A stretch of DNA of 64,000 nucleotides from JBDTSW01 sp963807385 (GTDB lineage: Bacteria > Actinomycetota > Thermoleophilia > Solirubrobacterales > 70-9). The first letter of the stretch is position 1. The number at the start of each line of letters is the position of its first letter. Shown one piece after another: positions 15,260 to 23,842 of the stretch. The notes beneath the pieces were generated by a model. It saw only the letters and a program-made list of their open reading frames with translations. It searched no databases and was not told where the DNA came from. The stretch is taken from contig CAWEBQ010000003.1 in the NCBI GenBank assembly GCA_963807385.1, positions 372,001-436,000 of the forward strand, read 5' to 3'. The position numbers were made by a program, and so were the translations under genes.

Positions 15260-15877
15260 ATGGGCGTTCCCTACAGCCTGTTTTACCGGCTCGGCTTTCA
15301 CCCCTGGGAGGAGCTGGCGGATCATCCGCCGTTCGCGGAGGCTCTCACCGGGCTGTTCGAGCGTGAGGAGAGCGGACGCGAGCCGCCCTACGGCCCCGCG
15401 CTGGACCTCGGCTGCGGGAGCGCCGTCTGGGGCGTCAAGCTGGCCGAGCGCGGGTGGCAGGTGACCGGGATCGATCTGGTCGAGAGATCCTTGGAACGCG
15501 CACGCGAGCGGGTGCGGGAGGCCGGGGTCGAGATGAGGATCGTGCAGGGCGATGTGACCGCCCTCCGTAACGCCGACATAGGGAGCGACTACCGCCTGGT
15601 CCTCGACACCGGCACCTTCCACGGGTTGGACGCCGACCAGCGCGCGGCGATGGGCCGGGAGGTCAGCGCGATTGCCGCCGGCGATGCGACGGTGATCCTC
15701 GACGTGTTCGCGCCGCGGCGCCGCGGCCCGCTCCCGCGCGGGGCGAGCCGGAGTGAGGTGGAGCGCGCGTTTCCGGACTGGGAGATCACCGACACCGAGA
15801 TCGCCGACACCGAACCGGATTCGATCGCCAAGCTGCTCAAGTTCGACGAGCGCTTCTACCGGCTCGTTCGAAGCTAA
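15260..15877 (+). CDS. class I SAM-dependent methyltransferase (TPMT-like)
   Basis: A 205-residue enzyme starting at ATG 15260, with GGAGAGGA about 5 nt upstream and a GGGATACTC -10 about 60 bp upstream. Motif I is ALDLGCGSAVWGVKLAERGW, motif II TGIDLVERSLERARERV, then VQGDVTALRNADIG and LVLDTGTFHGLDADQRAAMGREVSAI. The FAPRRRGPLPRGA loop and the end DERFYRL are shared with the broken copy at 3654 (about 90 % identical by eye). The fold resembles thiopurine/tellurite-type methyltransferases; substrate unknown. Confidence 0.88.
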   Translation: MGVPYSLFYRLGFHPWEELADHPPFAEALTGLFEREESGREPPYGPALDLGCGSAVWGVKLAERGWQVTGIDLVERSLERARERVREAGVEMRIVQGDVTALRNADIGSDYRLVLDTGTFHGLDADQRAAMGREVSAIAAGDATVILDVFAPRRRGPLPRGASRSEVERAFPDWEITDTEIADTEPDSIAKLLKFDERFYRLVRS

Positions 15878-15965
15878 CCCGCACCTGCAGGGCCCCGTAG
15901 GCCTGCCGGAGGGCGGGGCAGGATAGGGTTGCTCGGAGCAAGTCCATCGCTAACGAGGAGGAAGC

Positions 15966-16328
15966 ATGGCCGCAGTTGAGGTCAAGAATTTCGACTCTCC
16001 TGATGAGACCCGCCCATTCGAGGGCAAGGGGGAGGCGTACGTGGTGAATGTCGCAGGCAAGGCGATCGGTAAGGCCGTCTTCGAGCCCGGCTGGAAGTGG
16101 TCCGAGAACGTCAAGCCGATCGCTGGGACCGACTCCTGTGAGGTCTCGCACCTCGGCTACTGCATCTCGGGCCGGATGAGGGTCTACATGGACGACGGCT
16201 CCGAAACCGAGATCGGGCCCGGCGACGTGTCGGCCATCCCGCCGGGGCACGATGCCGAGGTTGTGGGCGACGAGCCCTACATCGGGCTCGACTTCGGCGA
16301 GTTCGGCGACTACGCGAAGCCTTCCTAA
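15966..16328 (+). CDS. cupin protein, paralogue of 18056-18424
   Basis: A 120-residue cupin beginning MAAVEVKNFDSPDETRPFEGKGEAYVVNVAGKAIGKAVFEPGWKWSENVKPIAGTDSC. The barrel carries HLGYCISGRMRVYMDDGSETEIGPGDVSAIPPGHDAEVVGDEP, with metal ligands in motif 2 (PPGHDAE) and an HLGY variant of motif 1. GAGGAGGAAGC lies directly before ATG 15966 and TAGGGT (about 15926) gives a 36-nt leader. This family often occurs beside regulators in actinobacteria. The near-identical layout of 18056 suggests duplication around the regulator at 16387. Confidence 0.85.
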   Translation: MAAVEVKNFDSPDETRPFEGKGEAYVVNVAGKAIGKAVFEPGWKWSENVKPIAGTDSCEVSHLGYCISGRMRVYMDDGSETEIGPGDVSAIPPGHDAEVVGDEPYIGLDFGEFGDYAKPS

Positions 16329-16352
16329 CCGAAGTTCCGGCTCAGACCCGTC

Positions 16353-16377
16353 GGGCACCAGCGCGAGGCTGGTGCCC
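16353..16377. terminator. GGGCACCAG hairpin
   Basis: Perfect 9-bp arms GGGCACCAG (16353-16361) and CTGGTGCCC (16369-16377) follow the cupin stop by 25 bp and end 9 bp before ATG 16387. The same hairpin opens the repeats at 2.9-9.2 kb, but no spacer block or tRNA half follows. It may act as a terminator or attenuator. Confidence 0.5.
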
Positions 16378-16386
16378 GAGTCCGGC

Positions 16387-17964
16387 ATGGACGCAGGGGA
16401 ACACCCGTCGCAGGTTCGGCTCGCCGAGCTCGTGGCGTCGCTCTCGTTCGCCACCGACCTTGGTCGAGGGCTGCCCATGGAGCACTCCATCCGACGCGCC
16501 CGGCTCGCGCTCGGCCTGGCTGAGCTCGTCGGCGCCGATGAGGACGACAGGATCGCCACGTACTACACCGGCCTGCTCGACGGCGTCTACTGCCATGCGG
16601 ACGCGAACGAGCAGGCGATGTGGTTCGGCGACGACATCCGGGTCAAGGCCGACACCTACAACGCCGACACGGAGTCGCTGAAGGGGATCCTGGTCATGCT
16701 GCGCAGGCTGGGCGCCGGCGAGTCCGGGCTCTCGCGCGTGCGGCGGATCGCCAAGTTCCCGGTCCGCGGCTGGGCCGAGGTGAACCGCTGGCTCGACACG
16801 CATTCCGCCCTGCAAGCCGAGTTCGCGATCCGGATCGGCCTTCCCGCCTCCGTCGCCGACGTTCTGCGGCAGTCGTACGAGCGCTGGGACGGCAGGGGGG
16901 TCCCGAAGGGGGTCCAGGGCGGGCGGATCCCGCTCGCGGCCCGGATCGTCTGCCTTGCGGACGTCGTCGAGGTCCACAACCACGGGGGCGGTATCGCGGC
17001 CGCGCGCGAGGTGTGTCGCGAGCGCGCCGGGCGCGAGTTCGACCCCGAGCTCGCGGGCGCCTTCCGCGAGCACGCAGCCGAGCTGCTTGAAGGTCTCGAT
17101 GAGGCAAATAGCTGGAGCGAGGTCATCGAGGCCGAGCCGGGGCTCGACAGGGCGGTGAGCGGCGAAGCGCTGGACGCCGCCCTGGAGGCGATGGGGGATC
17201 TGATCGACATGAAGTCTCCGCAGTTTGCTGGCCACTCGCGCGGCGTCGCCAACCTGGTTGCCGAGGCGGCACGGAGCTCGGCGATGCCTCCTGCCGACCA
17301 GTCCGCCCTACGCCGCGCCGGATTCGTGCACGATCTGGGCCGGCTCGGCGTCTCGAACGCGATCTGGGACAAGCCCTCCTCACTCACAGCGGCCGAGCGC
17401 GAACGGGTGCGGTTGCATCCCTACCTCACCGACCGCATGCTCGCGGGCATTCCGGCGCTGCAACCGGTGCGCGCGTTGGCGACGCGCCACCACGAGCGGC
17501 TTGACGGCTCCGGCTATCCGAGCGGGCTCCGGGGGGGCGAGCTCTCGCACGCGGACCGGATGCTCGCGGCCGCTGACACCTACCACGCGATGACCGAGCC
17601 GCGGCCGTACCGAGGCGAGATGGCGCCCGAGGCCGCGGCGGCCGAGCTACGAGCCGAGGTCCGCGCCGGGCACCTCGACGGGGACGCCGTGAACGCCGTC
17701 CTGGCCGCCGCCGGCCACCGCGCATCTGCGCGGCGGGAATGGCCGGGAGGCCTCACCGCGCGCGAGGTGGAGGTTCTCTCGCTGCTGGCTCGCGGCCACT
17801 CCAACAAGGAGATAGCGAGGCGGCTCTTCATCACCCCGAAGACGGTCTCCAGTCACGTGCAACACATCTACACCAAGATCGACGTCTCCTCGCGAGCGCG
17901 CGCGACACACTTCGCCACCCAGCACGGGCTCGTGGGCAGCTACGAGGCGGCCCCCGGGACGTAG
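16387..17964 (+). CDS. HD / HD-GYP phosphodiesterase-like protein fused to LuxR DNA-binding domain
   Basis: A 525-residue protein. The N-terminal half is a degenerate HD domain (SIRRARLALGLAELVG..., ending SYERWDGRGVPKGVQGGRIPLAARIVCLADVVEV). A second HD-GYP domain follows (about 275-430): GHSRGVANLVAEAARSSAM, FVHDLGRLG, TRHHERLDGSGYPSG and MLAAADTYHAMTEPRPYRG; it keeps HD and a GSGYP version of GYP. The last 65 residues are a LuxR-type HTH (GLTAREVEVLSLLARGHSNKEIARRLFITPKTVSSHVQHIYTKI). HD-GYP domains hydrolyse cyclic di-nucleotides; here the output appears to be transcriptional. ATG 16387 lies just past a hairpin with no clear SD. Confidence 0.87.
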   Translation: MDAGEHPSQVRLAELVASLSFATDLGRGLPMEHSIRRARLALGLAELVGADEDDRIATYYTGLLDGVYCHADANEQAMWFGDDIRVKADTYNADTESLKGILVMLRRLGAGESGLSRVRRIAKFPVRGWAEVNRWLDTHSALQAEFAIRIGLPASVADVLRQSYERWDGRGVPKGVQGGRIPLAARIVCLADVVEVHNHGGGIAAAREVCRERAGREFDPELAGAFREHAAELLEGLDEANSWSEVIEAEPGLDRAVSGEALDAALEAMGDLIDMKSPQFAGHSRGVANLVAEAARSSAMPPADQSALRRAGFVHDLGRLGVSNAIWDKPSSLTAAERERVRLHPYLTDRMLAGIPALQPVRALATRHHERLDGSGYPSGLRGGELSHADRMLAAADTYHAMTEPRPYRGEMAPEAAAAELRAEVRAGHLDGDAVNAVLAAAGHRASARREWPGGLTAREVEVLSLLARGHSNKEIARRLFITPKTVSSHVQHIYTKIDVSSRARATHFATQHGLVGSYEAAPGT

Positions 17965-18055
17965 GACGAAATATCGGGTGAACGCCCGATGAAACGCGGC
18001 CCCGAACGGCCTATTTTCGCGGTGTCAGGTCAAACGACATCCAAAGGAGGCCGTG

Positions 18056-18424
18056 ATGGCCAGCATCGAGATCAAGAGCTTCGACAACCCCGACGAATCC
18101 CGCCCCTTCGAGAGCAACGGCCGGGTGGAGCTGGTGACGCTCGAGAGCCGCGAAATCGGCAAGGGGATCTTCGAGCCCGGGTGGCGATGGTCGCAGCACG
18201 TCAAGCCCATCGCGGGAACCGAGTCGTGCGAGTTCGCGCACCTGGGCTACGTGCTGTCGGGCCGAATGCGGGTCCACATGGACGACGGCAGCGAGGGTGA
18301 GATCGGGCCCGGCGACGTGTTCTCGATCGCGCCCGGCCACGATGCGGAGGTCGTCGGCGACGAGGCCTGCGTGATGCTCGACATCGGCGAGGAGGACACC
18401 GACTACGCGAAGCCGGCGGACTGA
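18056..18424 (+). CDS. cupin protein, paralogue of 15966-16328
   Basis: A 122-residue cupin. AAAGGAGG (18043-18050) places the start at ATG 18056, 5 nt away; a GTG at 18053 is less likely. It starts MASIEIKSFDNPDESRPFE and has FAHLGYVLSGRMRVHMDDGSEGEIGPGDVFSIAPGHDAEVVGDEACVMLDIGEE, with about two-thirds identity to the cupin at 15966. The pair brackets the HD-GYP-LuxR gene. It is the first gene of a probable operon with the SRPBCC gene (10-bp gap) and the DUF1761 gene. Confidence 0.87.
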   Translation: MASIEIKSFDNPDESRPFESNGRVELVTLESREIGKGIFEPGWRWSQHVKPIAGTESCEFAHLGYVLSGRMRVHMDDGSEGEIGPGDVFSIAPGHDAEVVGDEACVMLDIGEEDTDYAKPAD

Positions 18425-18434
18425 GGCGGCGGCG

Positions 18435-18977
18435 ATGCTGAAGGCCAGCATCACGACGCGTGCGCAGAGCTCGGCATCGCCCGAGCAGGTCCTGGCGGCG
18501 GCCCACGATTTCTCGGGCGGACGCGAGCGCACCTGGCCCAACGTCTCCGCCAAGCGGCTCGAGGTGCATGCCGAAGGCGAGAAGTACGCAGATGTCACCG
18601 AGGGGACAGTGGTGGCGGGCGTGTGGTGGGAGCGATGCCGCTACGACTGGTCGCAGCCCGGCGTCGTCACCGCCACGGTGATTGATTCCAACGTCTATCA
18701 CCCCGAGCTGAGCGGCTTCGTCTGGAGGGCGCGGCCCGGCGACGGTGGCGGCAGCGACGTCGAGATGACGTTCTATCGCAGGTTCAAGGTCACGCCCAAG
18801 GGCCTGGCGGCCACGGCGCTCTACAAGCTGGCTGGCGCCAGGTTGCTCGGCGGGATGCAGCGCGAGGTACTTCGCGCCATCGAGGGCCGATCGCCCGGGA
18901 CACCCCGTGGCCGCGGTGAGTCCGTCCCGACCGAGCGCGCGGTGGGCTCCCTCGGGGCAGACGGGCGGCGGTCATGA
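18435..18977 (+). CDS. SRPBCC / polyketide-cyclase-like protein
   Basis: A 180-residue protein with the helix-grip layout: SITTRAQSSASPEQVLAAAHDFSGGRERTWPNVSAKRLEVHAEG, then strands GTVVAGVWWERCRYDWSQPGVVTATVIDSN and SDVEMTFYRRFKVTPKG, and the long C-terminal helix LLGGMQREVLRAIEG. Such proteins hold hydrophobic ligands in a central cavity. The last 30 residues are Arg/Pro-rich and disordered. Its stop overlaps the next start (ATGA at 18974), so the two are translationally coupled. Confidence 0.78.
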   Translation: MLKASITTRAQSSASPEQVLAAAHDFSGGRERTWPNVSAKRLEVHAEGEKYADVTEGTVVAGVWWERCRYDWSQPGVVTATVIDSNVYHPELSGFVWRARPGDGGGSDVEMTFYRRFKVTPKGLAATALYKLAGARLLGGMQREVLRAIEGRSPGTPRGRGESVPTERAVGSLGADGRRS

Positions 18978-19408
18978 TTCTGGACTCGCTGGGCGAGGTC
19001 AACCTGCCGGCCCTCGGAGCCTCGCTCGTCGCCGCGTTCACGATCGGTCTGGTCTGGTTCTCGCCGTCGGCTCTGGGCGGCTACTGGGCCCGCCAGGTCT
19101 CCCGCTACGCGGGCGTGCCCGAGAGCGACGTCACCGGCGGAGCGTCCCAGCCGAGGGCGCTGGCGAGCTGGCTCGCCGGCATCGCGGTCGCCGCCGTGGC
19201 GGTTGCAGTGGCGGTGGAGGCGGTGGGCGCCAACTCGGCCGGTGACGGCATCGTCCTGGCCTTGGTGCTCGGGGTTGGCCTGGGGGCGACCTTCAGCAGC
19301 TGGCCACCGATCTTTGCGGGGATGCCCTGGGGGTGGTGGCTCGTCAACAACGGGGCGTTCCTGCTGATGCTCGTCGCCATGGGTGCCATTCTGGGCGGCT
19401 GGGGCTAG
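18974..19408 (+). CDS. DUF1761 membrane protein
   Basis: A 144-residue protein with four predicted membrane segments (about 12-34, 58-80, 88-108, 118-140). The N-terminal GASLVAAFTIGLVWFSPSALGGYWARQ matches the DUF1761 signature, in which the first helix is followed by WFSPxxLGxxW. It ends ILGGWG. It starts inside the stop of the SRPBCC gene. Function unknown; the pair may act at the membrane together. Confidence 0.82.
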   Translation: MILDSLGEVNLPALGASLVAAFTIGLVWFSPSALGGYWARQVSRYAGVPESDVTGGASQPRALASWLAGIAVAAVAVAVAVEAVGANSAGDGIVLALVLGVGLGATFSSWPPIFAGMPWGWWLVNNGAFLLMLVAMGAILGGWG

Positions 19409-19474
19409 CGGCCACGAGGGGGCCTGCCGTCCGATCAGACGACGATCGAACTCGTCCGACCGCGCTGCCCCGTG

Positions 19475-21829
<2,355 letters not shown>

Positions 21830-21857
21830 GACCGCGAGGGTAGCGACCGCCTCCGGG

Positions 21858-22307
21858 CTATTTCCCCGGCCCCGCCGCCAGCGTCCGCTCGAGGTTGTCG
21901 AAGCAACCCCGCCAGCCGCCCTCGTGCGAGCGCACGGCCTCCTCGCTCCAGAGCCCGTTGTGGGTGAAGCTCACGGTGGTGGCGCCGCCGACCTCCTCGA
22001 AGTCGATCTCGATCAGCGTCGGCCTGGTGGGCTCGTCGTCCCAGGTCCAGGTGAACGCCAGGCGATTCGGCGGCTCGACCTCGGTGTACTCCCCCCCGCC
22101 CCCGTACTGCCGACCCTTCGCAGGATCCAGCATCACCACCCGCACCCTGCCCCCGACGCGCAGGTCGACCTCCGCCCCGACCGTCTCCCAGTCGTGCTCG
22201 ACATGCCACCAGCGCCGCATGACCTCCTCGTTGGTGAAGGCGGCGAACACCCTGTCGGCGGAAGCATCGAACGTACGCTTGAGGGCCAGCTTGGTCTTGG
22301 TCGTCAT
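21858..22307 (-). CDS. AHSA1/SRPBCC-family protein
   Basis: A 149-residue protein: LKRTFDASADRVFAAFTNEEVMRRWWHVEHDWETVGAEVDLRVGGRVRVVML, EVEPPNRLAFTWTWDD, TTVSFTHNGLWSEEAVRSHEGGWRGCFDNLERTL. This is the typical AHSA1 pattern seen in small proteins controlled by adjacent ArsR regulators. Its ATG overlaps the stop of the 43-residue protein upstream (ATGA). It is the last gene of the ArsR-DUF899-micropeptide-AHSA1 chain. Confidence 0.88.
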   Translation of the reverse strand: MTTKTKLALKRTFDASADRVFAAFTNEEVMRRWWHVEHDWETVGAEVDLRVGGRVRVVMLDPAKGRQYGGGGEYTEVEPPNRLAFTWTWDDEPTRPTLIEIDFEEVGGATTVSFTHNGLWSEEAVRSHEGGWRGCFDNLERTLAAGPGK

Positions 22308-22435
22308 CTGCGGCGATCCGATCCGCGTCGCAGGTGAAAGATGACCCAGGTACGGGCGACCAGCAGACCGGCGCTCCCGCCGATCACCGACGGGAGCACC
22401 TCCTCGAACGGAACCCCTGCGATGTGGGCGGTCAC
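22304..22435 (-). CDS. 43-residue membrane micropeptide
   Basis: A short frame bridging two genes. Its GTG (22435) overlaps the stop of the DUF899 gene (GTGA) and its stop overlaps the ATG of the AHSA1 gene (ATGA). The product starts TAHIAGVPFEEVLPSVIGGSAG and has one hydrophobic segment (PSVIGGSAGLLVARTWVIFHL) with an RRGSDRRR tail, so it probably sits in the membrane with a cytoplasmic C-terminus. The exact double overlap is the main evidence for translation. Short peptides with a (L/V)PxEE motif before a membrane helix recur in actinobacteria. Confidence 0.7.
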   Translation of the reverse strand: MTAHIAGVPFEEVLPSVIGGSAGLLVARTWVIFHLRRGSDRRR

Positions 22436-23139
22436 GCCGCCGTCGCCGCCCGGCCGTCCGGGTAGGCGTCGTGGTAGTTCCACCAGGTATAGGGCGGTGT
22501 CTGCGGAGAGCCCTCGGGCGAGTCCTCCCACTCCTCCTGGCGCCCGAGCGCGGTCATGTCGAGGTAGCTCCAGGTGCTGCCCAGCGCCTCGTCCCCACGG
22601 GCGTCGATGAAGTAGGTGCGGAAGACCCGCTCGTCGTGGCGGATGAAGGCGTTCGTACCGTGCCACTCCCCCACCCCGAAGTCGGAGTCGAAGTCGTCGG
22701 TGAGCTCATACCAAGGGATCCGCTCCCAGCCCATGCGCTGCTTGAGGGTCTGAATCTCGGCCTGGGGGGCGCGGGAGACGAACGCGAGCGTGGTATCACG
22801 CGCGTTCAGGTGGGCAGGGTGCGCGACCTGGTCGGCCACGAACGAGCACCCGACGCAGCTGCGCTCGGGGTAGCCGATTGGCCCCGCATGCGTGGTGACC
22901 TCGGGCCCGTAGTAGTGGCGATAGACCACGAGCTGGCGGCGACCCTCGAACAGGGCGGCGAGGCTCACAGGGCCGTCGGGACCCTCGAACCGGTACTCCC
23001 CGGTTACCTCCATCCAGGGCATGCGCCGGCGCTCGGCCGCGAGCGCGTCGCGGGCGCGGGTGAGCTCCTTCTCCTTCACCAGCAGCTCCTGGCGGGCGCT
23101 CTCCCAGTCCTCCGGGGTGGCGATCGGCGGTGTCTTCAT
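22432..23139 (-). CDS. DUF899 thioredoxin-like protein
   Basis: A 235-residue protein of the DUF899 family: an N-terminal coiled helix (SARQELLVKEKELTRARDALAAERRRMPW), YRFEGPDGPVSLAALFEGRRQLVVYRHYYGPE, the signature CVGCSFVADQVAHPAHLNARDTTLAFVSRAP (CxGC), then a thioredoxin-like continuation ending YTWWNYHDAYPDG. The cysteine pair suggests a thiol redox function, which is unproven. ATG 23139 overlaps the ArsR stop (ATGA). Confidence 0.9.
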   Translation of the reverse strand: MKTPPIATPEDWESARQELLVKEKELTRARDALAAERRRMPWMEVTGEYRFEGPDGPVSLAALFEGRRQLVVYRHYYGPEVTTHAGPIGYPERSCVGCSFVADQVAHPAHLNARDTTLAFVSRAPQAEIQTLKQRMGWERIPWYELTDDFDSDFGVGEWHGTNAFIRHDERVFRTYFIDARGDEALGSTWSYLDMTALGRQEEWEDSPEGSPQTPPYTWWNYHDAYPDGRAATAA

Positions 23140-23450
23140 CTCGGTCCTTCCTCCTTCAGGTACTCATCAACGGCATCGAACATGCGGCCCCAGAGGGCGC
23201 GCTGGTGATCCATCCATTCGGCCGCCTCGCGCAGCGCGTCGAGCTCGAGCGAGAGCCGGTGTTTGCGACCCTCGATCTCGCGCTTCACCACCCCGGTCTC
23301 CTCGAGCACCTTCAAATGCTTCGAGATCGCCGGCTTTGACACACCGAAGTGGCCGGTTGCCTCGGCGACGGTCGCCGGGCCGGCCGCGAGATGCTCGACG
23401 ATGCCCCGACGAATCGGGTGTGAGAGGGCCCTGAACGGATCGTTCACCAT
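23136..23450 (-). CDS. ArsR-family transcriptional regulator
   Basis: A 104-residue winged-helix regulator: MVNDPFRALSHPIRRGIVEHLAAGPATVAEATGHFGVSKPAISKHLKVLEETGVVKREIEGRKHRLSLE. No CxC metal site is present, so it belongs to the metal-independent ArsR group that usually controls SRPBCC/AHSA1 genes. It is first in a four-gene chain with 4-nt overlaps and is likely to repress its own operon. The AT-richer stretch GAACGATCCGTTCACC-ATAAGGTGAACAATAG just upstream contains GGTGAAC/GTTCACC, a possible operator (23446-23461). Confidence 0.88.
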   Translation of the reverse strand: MVNDPFRALSHPIRRGIVEHLAAGPATVAEATGHFGVSKPAISKHLKVLEETGVVKREIEGRKHRLSLELDALREAAEWMDHQRALWGRMFDAVDEYLKEEGPR

Positions 23451-23461
23451 AAGGTGAACAA
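23445..23461. promoter_or_regulatory. possible ArsR operator (GTTCACCATAAGGTGAAC)
   Basis: A perfect inverted repeat GTTCACC-ATAA-GGTGAAC overlaps the start codon region of the ArsR gene. Such a dyad is the expected shape for autorepression by a dimeric winged-helix protein. It is inferred from symmetry and position only. Confidence 0.5.
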
Positions 23462-23548
23462 TAGCATTGCCGGCGGAGCCGGCCGATCCCCCGTTGGGAC
23501 ACGCCAGGGGGTATGGTCGTGCCGAACCCGAGACCCGAGGGGGTATGC

Positions 23549-23833
23549 ATGCACATCCGAGTCGTCCGCTTCACCGACGTCGACCCCGAGCGTATCGAGG
23601 GCCTGAAGGCCCGGATCGCCGAGAACGACGGCCCGCCGGAGGGCGTCATCTCGACGGGGGTCCAGTTCCTACACGACGCCGCTCAGCGCACTGCAGTGGT
23701 GATCCAGCACTTCGCCTCGGAGGAGGACATGACGGCGAGCGAGGCGGTGCTAGAGGCGATGGACTCCGGCGATACGCCCGGCACGCGGGCATCCGTGGAT
23801 CGCTGCGACGTAGTTGCCGAGGCCAACGGGTAG
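23549..23833 (+). CDS. small alpha/beta-barrel-like protein, unknown function
   Basis: A 94-residue protein (MHIRVVRFTDVDPERIEGLKARIAENDGPPEGVISTGVQFLHDAAQRTAVVIQHFASEEDMTASEAVLEAMD...) with the beta-alpha-beta-beta-alpha-beta pattern of dimeric ferredoxin-like small proteins, such as antibiotic-biosynthesis-monooxygenase-type. GAGGGGG lies 6 nt before ATG 23549 and a TATGGT -10 is about 30 bp upstream. It diverges from the ArsR operon and converges with the MMPL gene. Ligand unknown. Confidence 0.72.
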   Translation: MHIRVVRFTDVDPERIEGLKARIAENDGPPEGVISTGVQFLHDAAQRTAVVIQHFASEEDMTASEAVLEAMDSGDTPGTRASVDRCDVVAEANG

Positions 23834-23842
23834 CGCGGCCGG

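Noticed and set aside
16353..16377. Another array repeat at the cupin-HD-GYP junction
   Set aside because: Only the hairpin is present, without spacer, conserved block or tRNA half; it is listed as a possible terminator.
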